Shown piece after piece: positions 17,893-26,281 of a stretch of DNA of 64,000 bases. The DNA is from Geodermatophilus pulveris (GTDB lineage Bacteria > Actinomycetota > Actinomycetes > Mycobacteriales > Geodermatophilaceae). The notes under the pieces are model-generated. The model ran no database searches. It worked only from the letters and a program-made list of their open reading frames with translations, and was not told the origin of the DNA. Each line of letters opens with the position of its first letter. Position 1 is the first letter of the stretch. The DNA is taken from contig NZ_FZOO01000012.1 in NCBI RefSeq assembly GCF_900188375.1, positions 1-64,000 on the forward strand, written 5' to 3'. The position numbers and the translations under genes are program-made.

Positions 17893-17950
17893 GGGACCCC
17901 CTTGCCCCCCACCGCTCGCACGCGCGCGGCGGGACCCTGCAAGGGGGCCG
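17893..17950 (+). terminator. post-stop hairpin repeat, family A copy 1
   Basis: Left arm CCCCCTTGC (17897-17905) pairs perfectly with GCAAGGGGG (17939-17947), with a smaller GC-rich stem between them. It begins four bases after the HU stop. A second copy after the zincin gene (46272-46330) has the same layout but a different stem sequence, with all changes compensated. No U-tract follows, so Rho-independent termination is an inference. Confidence 0.65.
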
Positions 17951-18063
17951 TCCTCCGCCGCCGGGACGGCGGCTGCCCCTGTGAGCCGGCCCACGGGTTC
18001 GTGGGTCAGGATGCCTGGGGCAGCCGCCGTCCGACCGCGGGCGGCGCGAGGGACGGAGGACCC

Positions 18064-19317
18064 GTGACGGCACTCGAGGTGGACACCGACCCGGGGGAGG
18101 TCGGCTTCGACCCCGGCCGCCTGGCCCGGCTGGACCGGCGGCTGGCCCGCTGGGTGGACGACGGCCAGCTGCCGGGCTTCCTGGTCACGGTCGCCCGGCA
18201 CGGGCACCTGGTGCACGTCGGCTCCGCCGGGCACCGCGACGTGGAGGCGGGGCTGCCGGTGGAGCGGGACACCCGCTGGCGCATCTACTCGATGACCAAG
18301 CCGATCACCTCGGTCGCGGCGATGATGCTGTACGAGGAGGGCGCCTTCCAGCTCTCCGACCCGATCTCCCGGTGGCTGCCGGAGTTCGCCGAGACCCGCG
18401 TCTACGTGGCCGGCTCGGCGCTGCGGCCGGTCACCGCCCCGCAGGTCGAGCCGATCCGGGTGTGGCACCTGCTCACCCACACCTCGGGGCTGACCTACGG
18501 CTTCCACCACGCCCACCCGGTCGACGCCATGTACCGGGCCGCCGGTCACGAGTGGGGGACGCCGCCCGGCGCGGACTCCGCGGAGGTCTGCCGGCAGTGG
18601 GCGGCCGTCCCGCTGGTGTTCCAGCCGGGGTCGGAGTGGAACTACGGCGTGTCCACCGACGTCCTGGGCCGGCTGGTCGAGGTCGTCTCCGGCCGGCCGC
18701 TCGACGAGTTCCTCGAGTCCCGGGTCTTCCGCCCGCTCGGCATGACCGACACCTCCTTCGGGCTGCGCGAGGGCGACGACGTCGACTCCCTCGCCCGGCT
18801 CTACGCCGCCATCCCGGGGCAGCCCGGCGAGGCACCCACCCGCTTCGCCCCCTACGACACGATGGGCGCCGTCGCGCACGCCAAGCCGGCGTTCCTCTCC
18901 GGCGGCGGCGGGCTGGTGTCCACGGCCGCGGACTACCTGCGCTTCGTCGAGCTGCTGCGCCGCGGCGGCTCCTACGACGGCGGCCGGCTGCTCGGCCCGC
19001 GCACCATCGCGCTGATGACCCGCAACCACCTGCCCGGCAACGCCGACCTGGAGACCTTCGGCCGGCCGCTGTTCGCCGAGACGCCGCTGCGCGGGGTGGG
19101 CTTCGGGCTCGGCTTCTCGATGGTCCTCGACCCGGTCCGCTTCGGTGTGCTGTCCAGCGCCGGCGACTACAGCTGGGGTGGGGCGGCGTCCACCGCCTTC
19201 TACGTCGACCCGGTCGAGGACGTGACGGTCGGCTTCTACACCCAGCTGCTGCCGTCGAGCACGCTGCCGATCCGCAACCACCTGCGCACGCTGGTCAACC
19301 AGGCCCTGGTCGACTAG
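18064..19317 (+). CDS. beta-lactamase-fold serine hydrolase
   Basis: Class C beta-lactamase/esterase-type protein of 417 residues. The SxxK motif is YSMTKPIT with the catalytic Ser and Lys, preceded by DTRWRIYSM; the Tyr motif is WNYGVSTDVLG (a Y-x-V/S form), and WHLLTHTSGLTYG is the typical family signature. No signal peptide is seen, so it is probably a cytoplasmic esterase (EstB-like) rather than a beta-lactamase. GTG 18064 follows GGAGG. The 18.0 kb region before it has no other gene. Confidence 0.87.
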   Translation: MTALEVDTDPGEVGFDPGRLARLDRRLARWVDDGQLPGFLVTVARHGHLVHVGSAGHRDVEAGLPVERDTRWRIYSMTKPITSVAAMMLYEEGAFQLSDPISRWLPEFAETRVYVAGSALRPVTAPQVEPIRVWHLLTHTSGLTYGFHHAHPVDAMYRAAGHEWGTPPGADSAEVCRQWAAVPLVFQPGSEWNYGVSTDVLGRLVEVVSGRPLDEFLESRVFRPLGMTDTSFGLREGDDVDSLARLYAAIPGQPGEAPTRFAPYDTMGAVAHAKPAFLSGGGGLVSTAADYLRFVELLRRGGSYDGGRLLGPRTIALMTRNHLPGNADLETFGRPLFAETPLRGVGFGLGFSMVLDPVRFGVLSSAGDYSWGGAASTAFYVDPVEDVTVGFYTQLLPSSTLPIRNHLRTLVNQALVD

Positions 19318-19366
19318 GGGCGGGTCGGGGCCCGTGCCGGCCCGGCACGGGCCCCGGCCCGGCGGC

Positions 19367-19828
19367 TCAGAGGTAGCGGCGGAACAGGATCGAGGCGACC
19401 ATCGCCGGCTTGGGCTGGCCTTCGATCTCCATCGTGATGCCGAGGTTCATCTGCACGCCGCCCTCGAACTGCTTGGCCTCGTCGAGGGTCGCCGACGCGC
19501 GGATGCGGGCGCCGACCGGCACCGGGGACATGAACCGGATCTTCTCGGCGCCGTAGTTGACGCCCATCCGGAAGCCGGTCGCCTCGATGATCTGCCCGGC
19601 CAGCGCCGAGACCAGTGACAGCGTCAGGTAGCCGTGCGCGATGGGGCCGCCGAACGGGCTCTCCCGCTCCGCCCGCTCGACGTCGACGTGGATCCACTGG
19701 TGGTCGTGGGTGGCCTCGGCGAACTGGTTCACCTGCTCCTGGGTGATCTCCACCCACTCGCTGTGCCCGAGGTGCTCGCCGACCTTGGCCAGCACGCCCT
19801 CGACGCCCTCCACGGTGGTCTGCGCCAT
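19367..19828 (-). CDS. MaoC-type hot-dog enoyl-CoA hydratase
   Basis: Hot-dog fold protein of 153 residues with the hydratase-2 active-site pattern (FAEATHDHQWIHVDVERAE, FGGPIAHGYLTLSLVSAL), where the Asp and His act on the enoyl-CoA. It is one domain long, as in the single-domain (R)-specific hydratases of lipid metabolism. ATG 19828 is preceded by a GAGGAGAGG-like stretch. It diverges from the folP2-like gene. Confidence 0.87.
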   Translation of the reverse strand: MAQTTVEGVEGVLAKVGEHLGHSEWVEITQEQVNQFAEATHDHQWIHVDVERAERESPFGGPIAHGYLTLSLVSALAGQIIEATGFRMGVNYGAEKIRFMSPVPVGARIRASATLDEAKQFEGGVQMNLGITMEIEGQPKPAMVASILFRRYL

Positions 19829-19901
19829 GAGCCTCTCCTCTGCGATCCGCCGGTCTGGTTGGCTGACTCCACCACACGACGCGACGGCGGGGGGAGCGGG
19901 G

Positions 19902-20762
19902 TTGCTGCGGCTCGGGGACCTGGACGTGCCGCCCGGCCGGCTGGTGGTCATGGCGATCGTCAACCGCACGCCCGACTCCTTCTACGACCGCGGCGCCACC
20001 TACGAGCTGGCCGCCGCCGTCGAGCGGGTGGACCGGGTGGTCGCCGAGGGGGCCGACGTGGTCGACGTCGGCGGGGTCAAGGCCGCCCCCGGGGAGGAGG
20101 TCTCCCCCGCCGAGGAGGTCCGCCGCACCGTCGACCTGGTCGCGGCGATCCGCGCCGCCCACCCGGCGCTGCCGATCTCCATCGACACCTGGCGGGCCGA
20201 GGTGGCCCGCGAGGCGCTCGCCGCCGGGGCGGACGTCGTCAACGACGCGTGGGGCGGCGTCGAGCCCGAACTGGCCGAGGTGGCCGCCGCGGCCGGCGCG
20301 GGCATCGTCTGCACGCACGCCGGCGGGCTGCCCCCGCGCACCCGCCCGCACCGGGTGGAGTACGACGACCTGGTGGCCGACGTCGTCGCCCGGACGACCG
20401 CCCTCGCGGACGCCGCGGTCGCCGCCGGGGTGGACCGCGAGCGGGTGCTCGTCGACCCCGGGCACGACTTCGGGAAGAACACCCGGCACTCCCTGGAGGC
20501 CACCCGGCGGCTCGGGGAGCTGGCCGCCACCGGCTGGCCGGTGCTGGTCGCGCTGTCCAACAAGGACTTCGTCGGCGAGACCCTCGACGTCCCGCTGGGC
20601 GAGCGGCTGACCGGCACCCTGGCCGCGACCGCGGTGAGCGCCTGGCTGGGCGCCACGGTGTTCCGCGCGCACGACGTCGCCGCCACCCGGCAGACGCTGG
20701 ACATGGTCGCCGCCATCCGCGGCGACCGCCCGCCGGCGCGCACCACCCGCGGCCTCGCGTGA
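19902..20762 (+). CDS. folP2: dihydropteroate synthase paralogue, FolP2 type
   Basis: TIM-barrel protein of 286 residues from a TTG at 19902 preceded by a GGGGGGAGCGGGG run; GTG 19926 is an alternative. The motif MAIVNRTPDSFYDRGATYE replaces the usual NVTPDSFSDGG of canonical FolP, and the stretches VDVGGVKAAPGEE, SIDTWRAEVAREAL, NDAWGGVEPELAEVAA and DPGHDFGKNTRHSLE follow mycobacterial FolP2 closely. From what is known of FolP2, it may not make dihydropteroate, and its true role is unsettled. The canonical folate cluster is not in the window. It is followed after ten bases by the acetamidase-like gene. Confidence 0.85.
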   Translation: MLRLGDLDVPPGRLVVMAIVNRTPDSFYDRGATYELAAAVERVDRVVAEGADVVDVGGVKAAPGEEVSPAEEVRRTVDLVAAIRAAHPALPISIDTWRAEVAREALAAGADVVNDAWGGVEPELAEVAAAAGAGIVCTHAGGLPPRTRPHRVEYDDLVADVVARTTALADAAVAAGVDRERVLVDPGHDFGKNTRHSLEATRRLGELAATGWPVLVALSNKDFVGETLDVPLGERLTGTLAATAVSAWLGATVFRAHDVAATRQTLDMVAAIRGDRPPARTTRGLA

Positions 20763-20772
20763 GCACCGCCTG

Positions 20773-21711
20773 ATGGGTGCCGTCCCCGTGCTGGAGCCGC
20801 ACGCCGGCGCGCTGCACGGCTGGTTCGACCGCGACCTGCCCCCGGCGCTGACGGTCGACCCCGGCACCACCGTGCGCTTCCGGACGCTGGACTCCGGCTG
20901 GTTCCTCGAGCCCGCTCCCGGCGACGGCACCGCGGCCCGGCGCCGGGCGGCCGGGCACACCCCGGACGCCGGCCACGCGCTGACCGGGCCGGTCGAGGTG
21001 CGCGGGGCCCGCGCCGGGCAGGTGCTGGCGGTGCGCGTCGACGACGTCGTCCCCTCGTCGTGGGGGACCACCTACGCCGGCCTGCGCGACACCGCCTGGA
21101 GCGCCCGCCTGGGCATCACCGCCCCGGCCGTGCACCGCTGGACGGTCGACGTCGCCGCCGGCACCGCGCGCAACCACCTGGGCCACACGGTCGCGCTGCG
21201 GCCCTTCCTCGGCGTCATCGGGATGCCGCCGGCCGAGCCCGGCCGGCACTCGACCGTCCCGCCCCGGTGGCACGGCGGGAACCTGGACTGCCGCGAGCTG
21301 GTGGCCGGCAGCACGCTCTACCTGCCGATCCCCGTGGACGGCGCGCTGCTCAGCGTCGGCGACGCGCACGCCGCCCAGGGGGACGGCGAGGTGAGCGGGA
21401 CCGCCATCGAGTGCGGCACCGAGCGCGCCGACCTCACCCTCGACGTGCGCGACGACCTGTTCGGCCGGCCGCTGGCCACGCCGGTCGCCTCGACGCCGGC
21501 CGGCTGGGTGTGCCTGGGCCTCGGCGACGACCTCGACGAGGCCGCGGCCGAGGCGATGGACGCCGTGCTCGACCTGCTGGGCGCGCTGCACGGGGTGCCG
21601 CGGTCGGACGCGCTGGCGCTGGCCAGCGTCGTCGTCGACCTCCGGGTGACCCAGGTGGCCAACCAGGTGTTCGGCGTGCACGCCGTGCTGCCCCCCGGGG
21701 CGGTGCGCTGA
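20773..21711 (+). CDS. acetamidase/formamidase family protein
   Basis: Protein of 312 residues of the FmdA_AmdA fold. Diagnostic segments are GVIGMPPAEPGRHSTVPPR, HGGNLDCRELVAGSTLYLP and GDAHAAQGDGEVSGTAIEC, which carry the metal-binding His, Asp and Glu positions of the family. Members hydrolyse short aliphatic amides to acid and ammonia. ATG 20773 lies ten bases after the folP2-like stop, so the genes are likely co-transcribed, although no pathway link is evident. Confidence 0.88.
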   Translation: MGAVPVLEPHAGALHGWFDRDLPPALTVDPGTTVRFRTLDSGWFLEPAPGDGTAARRRAAGHTPDAGHALTGPVEVRGARAGQVLAVRVDDVVPSSWGTTYAGLRDTAWSARLGITAPAVHRWTVDVAAGTARNHLGHTVALRPFLGVIGMPPAEPGRHSTVPPRWHGGNLDCRELVAGSTLYLPIPVDGALLSVGDAHAAQGDGEVSGTAIECGTERADLTLDVRDDLFGRPLATPVASTPAGWVCLGLGDDLDEAAAEAMDAVLDLLGALHGVPRSDALALASVVVDLRVTQVANQVFGVHAVLPPGAVR

Positions 21712-21741
21712 GGCGCCCGGCCGGGCCCGACCCCGCCCCGC

Positions 21742-21779
21742 GGTGCCCGACCCCGCCCCGCAGCGCGAGGTCGGGCACC
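21742..21779. terminator. hairpin, family B copy 1
   Basis: GGTGCCCGACC (21742-21752) and GGTCGGGCACC (21769-21779) form a perfect 11-bp stem 31 bases after the acetamidase-like stop. The same stem sequence appears extended at 28620-28662. Probable transcription terminator. Confidence 0.65.
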
Positions 21780-21836
21780 ACGGCGCGAGGTCCGGGGTGG
21801 CGCGGGCGGTGGCTGCCGCCTCACTAGGTTGGCCGC

Positions 21837-22274
21837 ATGGCCGCCACCGGGTTCCACACCGCCGACGAGCTCAACGCCCTGCTGCCGGGCACCCTCCCGG
21901 GCCTGCTCGGGCTCACCGTCACGGCGCACGAGCCCGGCCGGCTGGCCGCCGCCCTCGACGTCCGGCCGGACCTGCTGGCGCCCAACGGCTACCTGCACGC
22001 CGCGACCGTCGTCGGGCTGGCCGACACCGCCTGCGGCCTGGCCACCCGCGCGCTGCTGCCCGAGGGGTCGGCCGGCTTCACCACCATCGAGCTGAAGAGC
22101 AACTTCCTGGGCACCGCCCGCGGGGGCCGGCTCACCGCCGTGGCCACCAACGCCCACGCCGGGCGGACCACCCAGGTGTGGGACGCCGTGGTGACCGCCG
22201 CGACGACCACCGGGGGCCCGGAGCGGACCGTCGCGCTGTTCCGCTGCACCCAGTCGGTGCTCTGGCCACGCTGA
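21837..22274 (+). CDS. PaaI-type thioesterase
   Basis: Hot-dog fold thioesterase of 145 residues. The pattern APNGYLHAATVVGLADTACG gives the catalytic-site His/Asp region, followed by FTTIELKSNFLGTARGG as in the PaaI/YdiI group, which hydrolyses acyl-CoA or aryl-CoA. ATG 21837 opens the gene. It is followed by a CoA ligase on the same strand, consistent with CoA-thioester turnover. Confidence 0.87.
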   Translation: MAATGFHTADELNALLPGTLPGLLGLTVTAHEPGRLAAALDVRPDLLAPNGYLHAATVVGLADTACGLATRALLPEGSAGFTTIELKSNFLGTARGGRLTAVATNAHAGRTTQVWDAVVTAATTTGGPERTVALFRCTQSVLWPR

Positions 22275-22349
22275 ACGGGGACCCCACTGCCCCCACCCCG
22301 CGACGGGTGTGAGACTGGCGCCACACCTGACGAGTGAGGAGCTGCACCC

Positions 22350-23951
22350 GTGGCGCTGGCCAGCCCATTCCCCGACGTCGAGATCCCCGACGTCTCCGTC
22401 CCCGAGTTCGTCCTCGCCGCCGGCCGGGACCGGCCCGGGGCGCCGGCGCTCATCGACGGGCTCTCCGGCGACGTCATCACCCACGGTCAGCTCGCCGCCT
22501 ACGTCGACCGGGTGGCCGCGGCGCTGCACGCCCGGGGCCTGCGCACGGGCGACGTCGTCGCGGTGTTCTGCCCGAACACCCCCTGGTTCCCGGTGGTGTT
22601 CCACGGCATCGCGGCCGCCGGCTGCGTGATGAGCCCGATCAACTCCCTCTACACGCCCGACGAGATCGCCTTCCAGCTGCGCGACTCCGGCGCGAAGGTG
22701 CTGGTCACCGTCTCGCCGTTCCTCGACCGGGCGCGCGCCGCCGTCGCGGACACCCCGGTCGACGAGGTGGTCGTGCTGGACGGCGCCGAGGGGCACGCCT
22801 CGATGCGCGACCTGCTCACCACCGACGCCCCGTCGGTGCGGGTCGACATCGACCCCGCCGAGGACCTGGTCACGCTGCCGTACTCCAGCGGCACGACCGG
22901 GCTGCCCAAGGGCGTCATGCTCACCCACCGCAACCTGGTGGCCAACGTGGCGCAGTGCCGCCCGCTCATCCGGATGGGCGCCGACGAGCGGATCATCGCC
23001 GTCCTGCCGTTCTTCCACATCTACGGCCTGACCGTGCTGATGAACCAGGGCCTGGCGTGGGGCGGCGCGGTGGTGACGCTGCCGCGCTTCGACCTCGAGG
23101 ACTTCCTGCGCACCATCCAGGACCACAGGATCACCCGGGCCTTCGTGGCCCCGCCGATCGTGCTGGCGCTGGCCAAGCACCCGCTGGTCGACGCCTACGA
23201 CCTCTCCTCGCTGACCTCGGTCACCTCCGGTGCCGCGCCGCTGGACGAGCAGCTGGCCCTGGCCGCCCAGGCACGGCTGCGCAAGGGCGCCGACACCGGC
23301 GTCACGGTCGCCCAGGGGTACGGCATGACCGAGCTGTCGCCGGTGTCGCACACCACGCCCGACATCGGCGCCGAGCCGCCGGGCGTGGCCCCCGGCTCGG
23401 TGCCCAAGGGCTCGGTCGGCTTCGCCGTCCCGAACTCCGAGTGCCGGCTGGTCGACCCGGCCACCGGGGAGGACGCCGGGCCCGGCGAGCGCGGCGAGCT
23501 GTGGGTGCGCGGGCCCAACGTGATGAAGGGCTACCTCAACAACCCCGCGGCCACCGCGGAGACCATCGACGCCCAGGGCTGGCTGCACACCGGTGACGTC
23601 GCGGTCGTCGACGAGAACGGCTGCTACACGGTCGTCGACCGGGTGAAGGAGCTGATCAAGTACAAGGGCTACCAGGTGGCCCCGGCGGAGCTGGAGGCGG
23701 TGCTGATCGGCCACCCGGAGATCGCCGACGCCGCCGTCATCGGCGTGCCGGACCGGGACAGCGGCGAGGAGCTGCCCAAGGCGTTCGTCGTGCGGGCGCC
23801 CGGCTCGGCGCTCACCGCGGAGGCGGTCATGGAGTACATGGCCGGCAAGGTGGCGCCGCACAAGAAGATCCGCGTCGTGGAGTTCATCGAGCAGGTGCCG
23901 AAGTCCGCGGCGGGCAAGATCCTGCGCAAGGACCTGCGCGCCGCCGGGTGA
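22350..23951 (+). CDS. 4-coumarate/acyl-CoA ligase family (AMP-forming)
   Basis: Adenylate-forming enzyme of 533 residues. The P-loop signature LPYSSGTTGLPKGVMLTHRN, the A5-type QGYGMTELSPVSH, the hinge region VVDRVKELIKYKGYQVAPAE and the catalytic Lys in KSAAGKILRKDL are all present. It activates a carboxylic acid (aromatic or fatty) with ATP and joins it to CoA. The 4CL-like branch is suggested by the VAPPIVLALAKHPLVDAYDL stretch, but the substrate is not predictable. GTG 22350 has GAGGAG upstream. Confidence 0.9.
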   Translation: MALASPFPDVEIPDVSVPEFVLAAGRDRPGAPALIDGLSGDVITHGQLAAYVDRVAAALHARGLRTGDVVAVFCPNTPWFPVVFHGIAAAGCVMSPINSLYTPDEIAFQLRDSGAKVLVTVSPFLDRARAAVADTPVDEVVVLDGAEGHASMRDLLTTDAPSVRVDIDPAEDLVTLPYSSGTTGLPKGVMLTHRNLVANVAQCRPLIRMGADERIIAVLPFFHIYGLTVLMNQGLAWGGAVVTLPRFDLEDFLRTIQDHRITRAFVAPPIVLALAKHPLVDAYDLSSLTSVTSGAAPLDEQLALAAQARLRKGADTGVTVAQGYGMTELSPVSHTTPDIGAEPPGVAPGSVPKGSVGFAVPNSECRLVDPATGEDAGPGERGELWVRGPNVMKGYLNNPAATAETIDAQGWLHTGDVAVVDENGCYTVVDRVKELIKYKGYQVAPAELEAVLIGHPEIADAAVIGVPDRDSGEELPKAFVVRAPGSALTAEAVMEYMAGKVAPHKKIRVVEFIEQVPKSAAGKILRKDLRAAG

Positions 23952-23986
23952 AGGACCCCCTGCCCCCCGCCTCCTAGGCTCGGCCC

Positions 23987-24979
23987 ATGCGTGCGGTGAC
24001 CCTCGACCGACCCGGTGGCCCCGAGGTGCTCGGCTGGGGGGAGGTGCCCGACCCGGTCCTGCGGCCCGGCGAGGTCCTCGTCGACGTCGTCGCCACCGCG
24101 GTCAACCGGGCCGACCTGCTCCAGCGCGCGGGCAACTACCCGCCGCCGCCGGGTGCCAGCGAGGTCCTCGGCCTGGAGTGCAGCGGGGTGGTCAGCGAGG
24201 TCGGGGAGGGCGTGACCGGCTGGTCGGTGGGCGACGAGGTCTGCGCGCTGCTGTCCGGCGGCGGCTACGCCGAGCGGGTCGCCGTCCCGGCCGGCCAGCT
24301 GCTCCCCCGCCCGGCGGGGGTGGAGCTGGCCACCGCCGCGGCGCTGCCCGAGGTCGTGTGCACCGTGTGGTCCAACGTGTTCATGCTGGCCGGGCTGCGC
24401 CGCGGCGAGACGTTCCTGGTGCACGGCGGCGCCAGCGGGATCGGCACGATGGCCATCCAGCTGGCCGCCCGCGCCGGCGCCCGCGTGCTCACCACCGCGG
24501 GCAGTGCCGCCAAGCTCGCCGTCTGCCGGGAGCTCGGCGCCGACGTGGGCATCGACTACCGGGAGGAGGACTTCGTCGAGCGGGTGCGGGAGGAGACCGG
24601 CGGCGCCGGGGCGGACGTCGTCCTGGACAACATGGGCGCGAAGTACCTGGCCCGCAACCTCGACGCGCTGGCCACCGGCGGGCGGCTGGTCTGCATCGGC
24701 ATGCAGGGCGGCACGCGGGCCGAGCTGGACCTCGGGAAGCTCATGCGCAAGCGGGCCGCGGTGCACGCCACCACGCTGCGGGCCCGCCCGGCGACCGGCC
24801 CCGGCGGCAAGGCCGAGATCGTCGCCGCCGTCCGGCACGACGTGTGGCCCGACGTCGAGCGCGGCGTCGTCCGGCCGATCATCGACCGCCGGCTGCCGAT
24901 GTCGCGGGCCGCCGAGGCGCACCGGGTGGTCGACGCCAGCGAGCACGTCGGCAAGGTGCTGCTGGTCAACGAACCGTGA
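23987..24979 (+). CDS. NAD(P)H quinone oxidoreductase, PIG3-like
   Basis: Zinc-independent MDR-family reductase of 330 residues. The family motif ADLLQRAGNYPPPPGASEVLGLE, the nucleotide-binding VHGGASGIGTMAIQLA and the C-terminal KAEIVAAVRHDVWPDVERG match the human PIG3/bacterial QOR group, which reduces quinones or alpha-beta-unsaturated carbonyls with NADPH. ATG 23987 starts about 36 bases after the CoA ligase stop. It is convergent, with one base between stops, with the desulfurase-like gene. Confidence 0.88.
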   Translation: MRAVTLDRPGGPEVLGWGEVPDPVLRPGEVLVDVVATAVNRADLLQRAGNYPPPPGASEVLGLECSGVVSEVGEGVTGWSVGDEVCALLSGGGYAERVAVPAGQLLPRPAGVELATAAALPEVVCTVWSNVFMLAGLRRGETFLVHGGASGIGTMAIQLAARAGARVLTTAGSAAKLAVCRELGADVGIDYREEDFVERVREETGGAGADVVLDNMGAKYLARNLDALATGGRLVCIGMQGGTRAELDLGKLMRKRAAVHATTLRARPATGPGGKAEIVAAVRHDVWPDVERGVVRPIIDRRLPMSRAAEAHRVVDASEHVGKVLLVNEP

Positions 24980-24980
24980 C

Positions 24981-26204
24981 TCAGCGCGGGCGCAGCGCGG
25001 CGACCGCGTCGATGAGGTAGCCGACCTCCTCGGCGGTGTTGTAGTGCATCAGCCCCAGCTGCACGGCGCCGCCCTCCTCGTTGGCGCCCAGCGCGTCGAA
25101 CAGCTCGCGGGCGTAGAGGTCGCCGTCCCACGCGCAGATGCCGCGCCGGGACAGCTCGTGGGCCACCTGCCGCGGGCGCATCCCCTCGACGGTGAACGAC
25201 AGCGTGGGCGTGGTCCGCGGGGCCGAGCCGATCACCTGCACGTGGCGCATCGCCCGCAGCGCCTGGTCCAGCCAGCCGAACAGGCCGTGCTCGTAGGCGG
25301 CCACGGCGGCCATCGAGGCCCGCAGCCGCTCCCGCCGGGTGCCGGTGGCGAGGTCGTCCAGCGCGGCGAGGTGCTCCACGGCCGCCGAGACGCCGGCGAG
25401 CAGCTCGAAGGCGTGCCCGCCGCTCTCGAACCGGTCGGGCACCCGGTCGGGCACCGGCGCGAGCCGCTCCGGCTCCAGCTCCGCCAGCAGCGCCGGGTCG
25501 GCCACCACCGCCGCCACGTGCGGGCCGCACCACATGTCGGCGGCCACGGCGAGGAAGTCCGCGCCCAGCGTGCGGACGTCGAGCAGGTCGTGGGCGGCGG
25601 CGTGCGTGCCGTCGACGAACACCAGGGCGCCGGCGGCGTGCGCCCGCCGGGCGATCGCGGCGACGTCCGGGCGGGTGCCGATCGCGGAGCTGGCCGCGGT
25701 GACCGCGACCAGCCGGGTGCGGGGGCCGAGCAGCTGGTCGTACTGCCAGTCCGGCAGCTCGCCGGTCTCGATGTCGACCTCCGCCCAGTGCACGACCGCG
25801 CCGGCGCCCGCGGCCAGCTCCACCCACGGGCGGACGTTCGCGTCGTGGTCCAGCCGGCTGACCACCACCTCGTCGCCGGGGCGCCAGGTGCGCGCCAGCG
25901 CCCGGGCCAGGGTCCAGGTCAGCCGGGAGCTGTCCGGGCCCAGGACGACGCCGGAGGACACCCCGCCGACCAGGTCGGCGACGGCGGTGCGGGCGCTGGC
26001 CAGCAGCCCCTCGGCGCGGGCGGACGCCGGGAACACCCCGCCGCGCTCGGCCACCGGCACCCGCATCGCCTGGGCCACGGCCAGCACGACGGCCTCCGGC
26101 AGCAGCGCGCCGGCGGGCCCTTCGGCGTGCACCAGACCGTCGGACAGACCGGGGAACAGGCCCCGGACGCGGGCGACGTCCAGCCGCCCCTCCCCCGGTC
26201 CCAT
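24981..26204 (-). CDS. class V aminotransferase-fold protein lacking PLP lysine
   Basis: Cysteine desulfurase-like (class V, TIGR01976-type) protein of 407 residues. The fold is complete: VVLGPDSSRLTWTLARAL, SRLDHDANVRPWVELA, the PLP-pyridine Asp in VFVDGTHAAAHDLLDV, and the C-terminal SFTVEGMRPRQVAHELSRRG. At the Schiff-base position, where relatives have a Lys before Trp/Phe-x-Gly-Pro-His, this protein reads AADMWCGPHVAAVV, with Met for Lys. The whole sequence contains no lysine. It therefore cannot form the usual internal aldimine. ATG 26204 is the first good start. It lies back-to-back with bpa. Confidence 0.85.
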   Translation of the reverse strand: MGPGEGRLDVARVRGLFPGLSDGLVHAEGPAGALLPEAVVLAVAQAMRVPVAERGGVFPASARAEGLLASARTAVADLVGGVSSGVVLGPDSSRLTWTLARALARTWRPGDEVVVSRLDHDANVRPWVELAAGAGAVVHWAEVDIETGELPDWQYDQLLGPRTRLVAVTAASSAIGTRPDVAAIARRAHAAGALVFVDGTHAAAHDLLDVRTLGADFLAVAADMWCGPHVAAVVADPALLAELEPERLAPVPDRVPDRFESGGHAFELLAGVSAAVEHLAALDDLATGTRRERLRASMAAVAAYEHGLFGWLDQALRAMRHVQVIGSAPRTTPTLSFTVEGMRPRQVAHELSRRGICAWDGDLYARELFDALGANEEGGAVQLGLMHYNTAEEVGYLIDAVAALRPR

Positions 26205-26281
26205 GGACCTCGACACTAGCCGCCGCGCCCGGGCCACCGGCCGCCCCGGCAGGGTCCCGCGGCGTTGGGGAGGATGGGTCC

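Noticed and set aside
22275-22320. Full terminator hairpin after the thioesterase gene
   Set aside because: Only the left half of the family A element is present; no matching right arm.
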